Origin: Sinonovacula constricta
Lineage: Eukaryota > Mollusca > Bivalvia > Cardiida > Solecurtidae
Reading direction: 5' to 3'
Assembly: GCA_007844125.1 (NCBI GenBank)
Contig: CM017568.1
Span: forward strand, 3,568,547-3,632,546
DNA: 64,000 nucleotides
Each line of letters begins with the position of its first letter. The first letter of the stretch is position 1. Positions 1 through 11,100 of the stretch are shown here, piece by piece. Made by a program: the position numbers and the translations under genes. The notes beneath the pieces were generated by a model. It did not search any database and was not told the origin of the DNA. It saw nothing but the letters and a program-made list of their open reading frames with translations.

Positions 1-1130
1 AAAAGCATGGGAAGCACACCACAGGGTTAGTATATTAGCACAGCACACACAGTCAGTGTTCTCATTTACATACATTAGCACACTAGAGCCCAATTTAAAT
101 CAGATAATTTATTATTAATTTCTATGTTTACTGTATTTACATATATGTTTGAGTTTGGGATACAAAATCAGTCACAGCATCTGGAATCTGGGAGGTATTT
201 TTTTTCAATTTAGGCAAGGTCCTCCCAAGTTAACCCATCTGTGCGAGCAAGGTAGTGACCAGATATTATAGATGCCCAACAGGGGTTTGGTAATTTTAAC
301 TGAAGTATAAATCTAGGTTCAGCCCATCCAGACACAACAAAATGAGAACACTGATATTAGTATAAATGAACAGTAGAGATCCAGATAATGTGCATAGTTT
401 TTAAGCAAAATCGCTTATTTCTCTAGCCGTCATACTACTGTTTTTTTTTTAAACGTCTTAAGAGGAATCAGCACTAATAATATGGGTATAATTGAGAATT
501 AATAACAAAAGCAAGTTTCTGCCTATTATCTGGACCTCAATCACAAGCAGGGATGATAAATGCGTAAATTTACAATCTTTCCCAAGCTTACAAGATTCAT
601 ATGTAGAAAAAATAAAACTAATAAGGAATAAAATCTTTTGCAAGGCAGAGACCTACTTAAAACACATCAGCCATTTTTACCAATTCTTGTCTGGGCACAA
701 ATGCATAGTTACAAAAAGTCGAAGACCTTTACAAACGTATGTAGGTCGTTTTGATGGAACACAAGCTTGAGTAGGATTGCCAGTAATTATTTACCATGGC
801 CTGAGAAAGTAGCAAATGGTAAGGGAGGAAATCTCCAACATTTCATCTAGAAATATGCATTGCAATTGTTCAATTAACCTTATGCCAAGAGCCGTTGAAC
901 TGCATCATAATTTGTCTGAGTTGCTTGTCAAGGTTAACAAGCATTTGATAGTATTGCGGGCAATACAGTAGTCACCTACCGGTCCCTCAAAAACTTTTTT
1001 AATTATCATACGCTCCTGTTTATTGCCATTTATAATTAATTTGAGGTTGAAGTCTGTATTTGTATAATTATGGCTTAAAAATGAAGTAATAAACAAGGAA
1101 ATCTACAGATACATATACAAGTCAGCCTGA
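1..1130. other. AT-rich sequence, no gene seen
   Basis: Only short ORFs occur here and none resembles a known protein. I see no exon with matching splice sites and no clear repeat structure. It is most likely intergenic DNA upstream of the NCAPH2 promoter. Confidence 0.5.
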
Positions 1131-1300
1131 GCTAAGGGACACCTGAGAACAGCAGACACCTGCTTTCAATGGACCCATCAATATTCCCCAAAGGAAAATC
1201 GTTCTATAATTGACCTGTAAACAAAGGACACCTGTCATCTGTGGACAATGGACACCCTTTTGACCCTGAACAAAGGACACTAGACAGATTGTCTGTTTTT
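1131..1300. repeat. Degenerate interspersed repeat with GGACACC motifs
   Basis: The motif GGACACC or GGACAC recurs several times within 170 bases, often as AAAGGACACCTG. This looks like a decayed end of a DNA transposon with subterminal repeats. The family is not identified and the borders are uncertain. Confidence 0.35.
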
Positions 1301-1469
1301 TTTACCTTATCTAGCATCATTTCAATATGCCATGTTTTTATATTATTGACTGATCTTATTGTTTGTTTCCAGTTTTTTGAAAACAATGTCAATAATAGTG
1401 AATTTGGCCCTATCATTTGATTATTTGCAATTTTTGGCCTTTATTTAAGGTATGAGCACCTTAATGCAC

Positions 1470-2048
1470 TATCATTTAAGGTAAGGGCACCTGAATGCGC
1501 TATCCAAAACTTCACAATTTTGCTGCAAGGTCATGCTGTGACCTTGACCTTCAAGGTAGCGACCCAAATGTTGTGTGCGACACGTCATCTCAATATGGTA
1601 ATCATTTCTGTGAAATAGTTGTAAAATCCGACTTTAAATAACAAAGTTATGGGCTGGACACGATTTTGCTTCAAGGTCATGCTATGACCTTGACCTTCAA
1701 GGTAGCGACCCAAATCTTGCTCGCGACACGTCATCTCAATATGGTGATCATTTCTGTGAAATAGTTGTAAAATCCGACTTCAAATAACAAAGTTATGGGC
1801 CGGACACTTTTTTGCTTCAAGGTCATGCTGTGACCTTGACCTTCAAGGTAGCGACCCATATTTTGCACGTGCATATTGTACACATTGCTACCTATTTACA
1901 TACCAAGTTTCATGCGCCTAGCTTTAATAGTTTTTAAGTTATCAAAGGATCCAGATTTTTAGCGGACAGACAGACAGACGGACTGACTGACTGACGGACG
2001 GAGGGTAAACCTATAGTCCCCTCTGGTGTGAACATCGGTAGGGGACTA
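1470..2048 (+). repeat. Interspersed repeat with about three tandem 146-bp units
   Basis: The phrase ACCTTGACCTTCAAGGTAGC recurs at about 1541, 1687 and 1833, a 146-bp spacing. The array ends in a GACAGACAGACGGACTGACTGACGGACGG-like tract (shortened here) and a small hairpin: TAGTCCCCT at 2014-2022 pairs with AGGGGACTA at 2040-2048 across a 17-base loop. Such units with a fixed tail are typical of bivalve interspersed repeats. The units contain TCAAGGTCA, an extended nuclear-receptor half-site. Confidence 0.75.
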
Positions 2049-2049
2049 A

Positions 2050-4900
2050 CAACTAGAGCATTGGACAGTCTTGGCACGTGTTTGTATGTTTAAACAAAAT
2101 GAAGCTTCTTTGATTGGCCATTGTCAGTCTACTAAGTGAACTACCACTGATCTGAAAATGTAAGGGTGGTACTGTGTAATGTTGATTGACAAAATGCTAG
2201 AGACTTTTAATAAGCAGGATATGATAAACAAAGCATGGCCAAAAACAAACAAATAAATATACAAACAATTGTCAAAGATGTCTTTTGTTTTAACTTAACT
2301 CTTAACTTTAAGTCTGCTAAGCATTAATTGCTTTGGCTTAGGTGAATGGTGTTGATCCAGATCAGTCACCTTCTGCTAAGAGCTGTCTGATTAGGATTTG
2401 TATTTTGTGCTGCTGAATTTTTAGTCATATACTGGTACATGTATATTGTTATCTTGGCATCTAGTTGTTAGCAAAATACCTTTTTGTATTTCTTATCAAT
2501 AAAGCTAGTATGACATGGATAAGGAAACAATAGGTCAATTATAACAAGTTAATATGTCTTAAAATAATGTCATCTGTAATATCTGATCAAGTTTGAAAAA
2601 AAACATACCTAGAAAATTTGTGACTTGATAAATTTACCTTATATAGCAATAAATGATCAGAAACCGGATGCAGATGTAAAAAAAACACAACAAATACTGA
2701 AAGTGAATGTGTGTTAAGGGATATTATTAAAGCAAAGGGTTCAAACTTCTATAAAGAGTGCATAGGGACAATGAACTATGGTATTTTCCAATTTAAACAA
2801 AAACAGGGTTTTTCCTTTCACCATGTGCATTTTTCTAGTCTGTATTTATAAAAAAAACAACTAAATCATGGATTAGGGATTTATATATTTACAGAATATT
2901 TTGGTTTGATGATCATTTTCAAATCTAAGGTCTGAAATAAAAATAATGGTTTCACAACTGAAATCTTGCAGTGTAAAATCAAACTCTATCAGCTAAATGT
3001 CTATATAGCTCACGATATATATTTTCTATTTAACAGGAAAAAAGAAAACAACTACAGTCACATTTTTAAAGCCAAACATTTACAGTAATGACATGCCAAA
3101 CATTAAACTTCAATAAAGTCAGATAAATTCTTTCAACAATTCTCTTGTTCATTACCAAATATGACCTATAAAAAATTGGCAAATATTGCACCTTTGTAGT
3201 AATAGGGTTTTAAGCTTTGTATATTGTGTTATGATTTAAAAATGCTACCATGTTGAATTATTTGACATGTCAGTGAACAACATAAAGAATAAAGGAATAC
3301 ATTAAATCAAAGAAGTGCATACAGGAAAGTTTTTGGAAAGCATTATAACTAAATATTTCAGAACATAATTTTAGTTTTAATCAACAGTAATTCTTTACAA
3401 TTATTTGATTACTTGTCAGTTATATATAAAATATGAAGAAAATACAACCATTCTGAATATTAAGAAAATATATTTTAATTTTCCACTTGTATTTAATGTT
3501 AATAGAGATTGTTACTATTTTAACTTTTAACAATATGTTATATTTATGGAAAAAAAATGAAGATTTAAATCAAATGACCTTTTCATTTTAAGAAAAAGAA
3601 GTGTACAATTGATATTTAATTTTCATAAATTTATTAAAAGAAATAAGAAATATGCTATAACTGCAAACAATACCTTGTCATAAATGAAAACAAAATGATA
3701 AAAAAAAACATGAAGATAGCAACAGATATGATAAACAAATTATATTATAATGATTAAAAAAATGTATCTACCTTCTCCTTTCAAAACAGCTGTTGTTTCG
3801 AGAAAATTTATTATAAAATTAAAATAGTTTTAATCAACTATAAAACATGGTTTTGAGTTTAAATATTTACTTTTTTAAAGTATGATAATTATAACACATA
3901 TTTTGGAGATGGGACACCAGGGAAGACCAAATTCCAATTCAAAATCAATAGTTACCAAGAGTTTCTGAATAAGAAAAGTATAAAATGTTTGTTAAATAGC
4001 ATAACAATTTTCATACTTATTTTAATTTTAATACCATTCTAAAAATGTAAACTTTTCTTTAAAGAGAACTGTCACTTGTCTTATGTTGATTATTTGCCTT
4101 AAAGGTTTGGAAGAGGAAGAGAGCATGTATGCACAGTTATATGTTTGCATATCTCCTACTAAATTATGCAGTTGTTGTAATTTCTTTTAAATTTGTAGAA
4201 CTACTGGCATATAAATAAAATTTGTTATTAAAGATTCTGCTTTTTATCTTAGTAATAAGAGCTTCTTGACCTAGGCTTAATGCAGTCAGCATAAGCTTCA
4301 AAGTCACTGGCAATTTTTTATAAAGCAAAAACCGGAATTTGTGCATGTGGTTTAAAAGCATGATCAGTTACATTGACTTCTGGGAATCAAGTTCCTTTTC
4401 ACATCAAAATTATACAATGCTTGTGCAAGAAAATTAAGTTAATAGCATTTTATTTGCAACAATACAACATCAACAATAACTAAATATTTATAAATCAAAC
4501 AGGTCTGCTATTCAAGTGAATACACTGTTCCTCAATTCTGAATAGTATATTTGTACATGACTATAAAAAATAAACAGATATTAGAAGTAAACGTTTTAAA
4601 GGTATTTATAATCATCATTATTTATTTTTTATTTATTTAATCATCAGTGTCTATAAAAAATATTGTACGGAATTAGCATTCGATATCCGAGTATATACAT
4701 ATCCGAAAGGGCAGTCATCTGAAGTTAAAAAAAAACAATAAATAAACCATCGAAATATTTACCTTCCATTTTTACGTATTATTTCCGGGATAGTAGCGAG
4801 AAGAATGGAGAAATATTTTCCAATTATGTGCGTAATTCTAATTTAAATATAGATTATCTATTGATTATTTCTTAAAGAAATTTGTTACTTTTTAAAGCGT
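2050..4900. other. AT-rich intergenic sequence, no gene seen
   Basis: About 2.8 kb of A/T-rich sequence with short homopolymer runs. I found no exon-like segment on either strand and no clear repeat family. It ends where base composition rises at the NCAPH2 promoter. Confidence 0.5.
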
Positions 4901-4929
4901 ATTTACAAGTGTTGCTATGCACTCTTCTT

Positions 4930-5122
4930 AAGGAACCAACCCAATCGGAACTCCTCAGGTAATTCCGTTCTTGGGACAATGATTCGTGAATTGTCCGAGG
5001 TGTTCCGATTGGAACCAACCGGAAGTTGTTTCGGCTGTTACCCTGCTAAACATTTCGGAGACATTTCGGCGGGAAAACAAATTGATGTCAAAACACAACT
5101 AAAAGTGAACGTTGCATCAAAC
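4930..5122 (+). promoter_or_regulatory. NCAPH2 promoter: CCAAT, ETS and E2F sites
   Basis: An inverted CCAAT box (GATTGG, 5007-5012), an ETS site (ACCGGAAGT, 5018-5026) and an E2F site (GGCGGGAAAA, 5068-5077) lie within about 120 bases upstream of the proposed start codon. This combination is usual for cell-cycle genes such as condensin subunits. A longer imperfect inverted repeat, with CAATCGGAAC in both arms, spans about 4937-5018. No TATA box is evident. The site calls are visual matches to consensus sequences. Confidence 0.55.
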
Positions 5123-5131
5123 ATGACGGAA
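5123..5131 (+). CDS. NCAPH2: NCAPH2 exon 1, three codons
   Basis: ATG-ACG-GAA is followed directly by the donor GTAAGT and ends in phase 0, which fits exon 2. It sits about 45 bases after an E2F site. Joined to exon 2 it gives an N terminus about as long as in vertebrates. The frame is also open upstream to an ATG at 4979, but that stretch contains the promoter motifs, so the short start is preferred. Another first exon inside the 9 kb intron cannot be excluded. Confidence 0.5.
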
Positions 5132-8100
5132 GTAAGTCATATCTTTACAGGGTTTTTTGGAAAAAAGGCCCCAGCCTAAATTTGGATTTTTTGACGCGGT
5201 GAATAGTCAAATTTGGGAAAAAAGTATCGACAAATTAAACCAATTGGGAAATTTCAACATTTATTTGTCTGCATTAAAGCTAAATTTGCCTTGCTTTTGT
5301 GTCCCCGAAAATGTTACAGAGCTCTTCCACTAGTTCCAGTGTTTGTTCAGAAAGCCTTCAATACAGATTCTCATTAAATTGGAGAGTTTTCCTGGCCAAG
5401 GGAGCTTGTCAAAGAAGTGCATAGCCCACCAGGCAGAGATATTGATGTAAAAAGTGTGCTTAAATTCTTCAATGACATCATAACGTATGTACATTACCAG
5501 TGCATCTGTTTTGTAGTTACACGATTATGTGACATTCGTATTTCATTATCTGTTTTCTTATGCAATTTCTACACTATATGTTTGTTTTTGTGTTGTTATT
5601 TCATTGCAACAATAAATCATTTAATCATTAATATTTTACTTCTATTATCTCCAAACAAAAATACTAGGCCTACACAGACACATCTAAGTCAAAATATGTG
5701 AAAAACAACAATTATCGCCATCCCCCGTACATTGTTCACACCTACCTCTCACTACAAGTACCATATATATAGACCATATGGCCTGGTGCAAATAAGGATT
5801 AGTTTAAGTGAAGCAGATACTAAAATTAAAATAATAAAATGTTTATTTGTTAGTTGAACACAGTTTTTATGTGTTGTTATCAAGACAAATAAACCTTCAC
5901 ATGTTCCAAATTTCAGACAAATCTGATATATGGTTCTGAAGATATGGCCATGTGAAGTTGTTGAAAACCATCAAATTTTACCCATTTTAGTGTGACATGC
6001 AAGAAAACTTTTTTTTATTTTAATCCGTGCAAAAAAATAGCAAAAGATTTCAGTAATTTTTATATTGAAATGTTTACATCACACCTTTCTTCCATATAAA
6101 TAAAGCAAAACATAAAACATGCACTCTTTAAAAAAAAAAAAATATTTAAAAAAAAAATGCCCATTTGAAGCAAATTTAGACTTTTCATACCTGTCCCGTT
6201 AACAGTATAATATGTAGGGAAAAAATATATAAACATGCAAAATCAATGTTGTTTTTCATAGATAATAGACTATATTGCCATATTGCATCATTGCCTTTGC
6301 CCTTTTCATGTATGTCAGTCCGCTACACAATATCTTTCCAAATGGTATTTATGTCCCAACTGTAACGGTTTAACAACCTAGTTGCCTAATTTGCTCCAAA
6401 CATTAACTATCACCTGCTTTTAACACTAAAATTTGTTTCAGCATAGTCCTTATCCCTTGCCTATTGCACTGCATTTCAGGTACAACTTTCTGCTTGTGCT
6501 TTTTATGTGTAGGGCAAGCTAAAATTCTGTCCCAACAGTAACGGAATTTGTCCCAACAATAACGGCCATAATTATTTCACAAGAATTCTATATTAAGAAT
6601 GTTTTTTAATGAAATTTAGCTTTTAATAGAAACAATTTTAAATAACTTAAATAAAGTGATAATGTAATTCATATAATATTGGTCATAATGGATTTATTAT
6701 ATATAAAATGCATGTAGCATTAATGAAACTAAAGTGAAAGTAGCTGTGCTAACTGTAAACAATTCTTGGAATTACTCTGTTTCTGATTCAAACCAAATTG
6801 AACAAGTGAAATTTGGTTAAATAAAGTTTAAAATCATGTAATACATGTCATTTAGCACAGTTTGCATGAACATAATCCACACTGTTACTGTTGGGACATT
6901 TTGCTGTTTTGGATGTTAGTTAACATGTGTTTTCCAGATTCACAATGGAAAAATTTAAGGTAAAGTTTGATTTTCATAAACAACCCAGACACTCTAAAAG
7001 GATTTTGACTGAAAGTTTAAACACTATTTTCAAAGGAGATGTGACAAAGCCAAGGGACGAAACCAATGCAGAAAGGCAAAGACGCTTTAGGGCTAAGCAG
7101 GAGAATTGTGAAAAATTAAAGGATAAGAATATTGCAAGTTGTGCTAAATACAGAGTGAAAGTTAAAAGCATACGTCAGAAAAATTCACAGCTGGATGAAC
7201 TTATGAAAAAAAAGGAGAGAGAGAGAAAGGCAGCATATAGAAAAAAGCAGATGGAAGAGGCATACAAATGACATTCAATCCAAATGCAATTGCGAAGTGC
7301 AAACAGCATTTACTCAAACGTAACTGCCAAATGATGAAGTTGCAAACTTTGAGGACATGCCTGTCCCAACAGTAACAGTGCTTACATGTTACAAAATATG
7401 AGTTAAACAGTTTAGTAGTTCTTTGTTTCCTGTAACAAAGGTTTTAAATGGCAAAGTAGCTGTAGAAAATATTTCTACATTGTTTGTATATTATTACAAT
7501 AATATGTTTTGTGAAGTTTATTAAAGCATAGTCACATGTGTTTCATTTCATGTAAAATCCCTAAAGAAACATAAGTATAATTATTTCATGTTTACAAATG
7601 GTATTATATATGTTTATTTGAAATTTGTTAAAAAGAAAATACCATACAAACCATAAGAGATAGGATATTTCAGAATGGTGTTCTTGTTGTTGTTGTCTCA
7701 ACAGTAACAGTTATTTTGTATGTGTTATTCATTTTATTTTTTGTTAAAAAATGATGATATTTGTATAAGTCTATGTGTGAAAAGTCAATGTTATGTTAAT
7801 TTAAAAAGCTGTTATATACAAAAAAGATTTTAGCAATTGCTTTTTAGCTCACCTGAGCACAACGTGCTCAAGGGGAGTTTTTGTGATACCGCTTCGTCCG
7901 TCGTTTGTCGTCCGTCGTCAACATTTACCTTGTGAACACACAAGAGGCCACAATTTTTATCCAATCTTCATCAAACTTGGTCAGAATGTTTGTCTGCATG
8001 AAATCTTGGATGAGTTTGTAACTGGGTCACGTGGGGTCAAAAAGTAGGTCACTAGGTCAAATCTTAGGAAAAACTTGTGAACACACTAGAGGCCACATTT

Positions 8101-11100
8101 ATAGCCCAATCTTCACCAAACTTGGTCAGAATGTTTGTCTGCATGAAATCTTGGATGAGTTCGTAACTGGGTCACGTGGGGTCAAAAAGTAGGTCACTAG
8201 GTCAAATCTTAGAAAAAGCTTGTGAACACACTAGAGGCCACATTTATAGCCCAATCTTCACCAAACTTGGTCAGAATGTTTGTTTGCATGAAATCTCGGA
8301 TGAGTTCGTAACTGGGTCACGTGGGGTCAAAAAGTAGGTCACTAGGTCAAATCTTAGAAAAAGCTTGTAAACACACTAGAGGCCCAATTTATAGGCCAAT
8401 CTTCATCAAACTTTGTTAGAATGTTTGTCTACATGAAATCTTGGATGAGTTCGTTATTGGGTCTCGTGGGGTCATAAAGTAGGTCACTAGGTTAAATTTT
8501 AGAAAAAACTTGAGAAAACACTTAAGAGGCTACATTGATGGCCCAGTCTTCACCAAACTTGACCATCATGTTTTCCAGTATGAAATCTTACATATGTTTT
8601 GAAGTGAGTCATGTGGATTCAATAGGTTACTTGGTAAAATTCTAGAAAATGTTATCAACCCAGTGGCCACACTAATGGTCCAATCTTCACCAAAGATTTC
8701 TAAAGTAAATAACTCTTAATTACTTAATGCCAGATTTGAGCCTACGTAAAGCCTGTGTCATCTTGTGAGCGATTAAGGGCCATCATGGCCCTCTTGTTTA
8801 TAATCATCTGTCTGTTAACTGAAATTTTCACAAGAAAATAGGATTTAAATACACAAAACATTCAAAAATTTTATACTCAGGTACATATTTAAATCTTCAC
8901 TATATATTTCAATAAACAAATATTGATGTGATACAAAATTCAAATTAAAAACAACATAGATATTAATAAATTCTATCACTAAACAAGTATTAATGAAATG
9001 TCCCAACAGTAACGGTTAACAATGAAATTAGGTTTCAGAATGACATAACTCATCACGTACATTGATTATATGTACCAAACTTTGACAACTTTACCTGAAT
9101 GTGTATTAATTCATGTTGAAATGTTTGTTTTTTCTTTATGTCTTCAAAAAAAATTGCAAAATAAGCATTTGATTTCTTGTATGTTGTTTTGAGGCATTTT
9201 GTCATATAATACAGCAAAAAAAACTTTTTATGAACCTAAACGAATGACAATTTTTCAACAATTATATACACAATTAATAAAAACAAAACAATGAATATAG
9301 TGTTTTCAGTAATGCATTATTTGTCTTAAAATTGAATCATGTCCTATTTTTGGTATAAAGGCTAAAAATTTCCACAAAAACAATATATTTCCATAAGAAG
9401 CAACATATAAGCTACCAAAAACAGCCATCAAAAAATTAATTTTATGAACTTTTTTTTTTGACAAAATGTCACACCTTATTTGCACCAGGCCATATATAGA
9501 CTACATGCGGCACGAGTTGACCAATTTTGGCACGAGTTGTCCTGTCACCGTGCTGAACCCTCTCTCCACAGCTTCTGTGCTGTATGGTATTATGTTTATC
9601 ATTTACAGAAGTTGGTAGATTCTAGATCGCGTAGGACTTACTATTGTACAACATTTTTCGTCACTATATTTCGCGGGTCAGTATAAAAGCCAGAACTGCA
9701 TGTACCGGTTTTGCTTCATAACTCCTTTCAGTTTGATAAGCAGTCAAACAGTTATGGCGAAAATACTTTTGTTTATGAAACAAAAAATAATGCCTGTTAA
9801 TTTTCAAACCATATATTGATTACAATGTTATCTGGAATGGCTCCGTGACGCATCTTCAACTTGCGTTACGGTATACGGCTGGGTAAGAGTCTATGTATGG
9901 TTACATTCATACATAAATTCTATCTATTCACGGAAAGTAGTTTTCACAGATCACTGATCAAAAGTAAACAAACGATTTGCTTAATTGGAAAAGGTCTCTT
10001 GATTTCATGGTTTCTTGGTTATTTATTTTTTAAAGGTAAAAGGCATTTCGGTTCAAATGGGAATTAATTTATGAGATTGGGATTTTTTTGTCTTGAAATT
10101 TGGAAAAATGGTCACTATTTGGCATTGGGAACAGGGCCGAATATCAGCCCTGTGAGACAAGCTGAAAAAGCCCTGCTTTAGCATGTTTTCTTCCGATCTT
10201 GTTCGGTCTTCGAATGTTCGTACTAAAGTATATTATTTCTGTGTTTTGCAACATAGCTTACATTTAGACAGATCATCATTTATGCTTATTGAATAGATTC
10301 ATTGAATAGTTTTAAGTTATCAAAACGATTTGGGAAGGGAAATTTTAACACTTGTATCAAGTCCTTGCAAAATCTGATTATTTAATGCAAGAAGGTCTTT
10401 TGGCTGAAATCTTAGGTATTTTCTATCTCTCTTACATCCAGTAATGTCAAACACCACTAGGGGAACCTTGATATTTTCGTCAAATGTCTTGTTTCAACAT
10501 TATGATTATTATCCTGTAAGACACATGGTCACTTGCTGCATGGATTCTAGTCTCAGGCATTAGATTTCATGTGGGGAGATCCTCTAGCTGATATCTCCTG
10601 TAGCACTTTCACTGGTAGTTCATTCACAGAGCCTCAAGAGCTCACTTGGTAGAGCAAACCACTTGTATTGGGAAGATCTGTGTTTCAAATCCCAGTGGAG
10701 GCTCAAATTGTCCTGTAGTGCCTTGTGGTGGAGAGGCCCACAGGTGGTCCGGTTAGCTCAGTAGAAAGAGCTCCGGAATGGTGATCCGGGGGTCGTGGGT
10801 TTAGTATATTAACAATTCGCCACAATAACAATTCCCCACAGATGAATAACGATTCGCCACAGTAGTAAAAATGATAGACAACAGGTGTGATAAATGATAT
10901 TGATACGGTAAGTACTTGTTAATTGGCACTTATTTTTTTATCTCTGTATATGGTTACACAATAACTATGTCATTCTAGTAAATATTTTTATTCGTAATTC
11001 AATGTTTAATAATAATTAAAAATACCAAACATGAATTAAATATAATCACAATGTAATAAGAGCCTATGAATTTGTGAATGAAATAAGTGAACATGAATGA

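Larger units (their letters stand above)
6352..9015. repeat. Seven dispersed copies of a 17-bp motif (TGTCCCAACAGTAACGG)
   Basis: Copies or near copies occur at 6352, 6528, 6549, 7362, 7694 and 8999 on + and at 6882-6898 on minus. All lie inside the 3.7 kb inverted-repeat element, and I noticed none elsewhere in the window. The inverted copy lies about 30 bases before the element's ORF. Binding sites for an element-encoded protein are one possible reading. Confidence 0.7.
5779..9492. mobile_element. 3.7 kb transposon with perfect 19-bp terminal inverted repeats
   Basis: TGGCCTGGTGCAAATAAGG at 5779-5797 is exactly the reverse complement of 9474-9492. Inside are a small basic-protein ORF (6927-7271), seven copies of a 17-bp motif, and a nested 0.95 kb repeat (7846-8798). 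Both flanks contain TATATAGAC, but slightly offset from the ends, so the target duplication is unclear. No transposase is recognisable; the superfamily is unknown. Confidence 0.7.

Noticed and set aside
4979..5179. 66-codon ORF over the promoter
   Set aside because: It is in frame with the NCAPH2 exon 1 codons, but contains the ETS and E2F sites; the internal ATG at 5123 fits the family's N terminus better.
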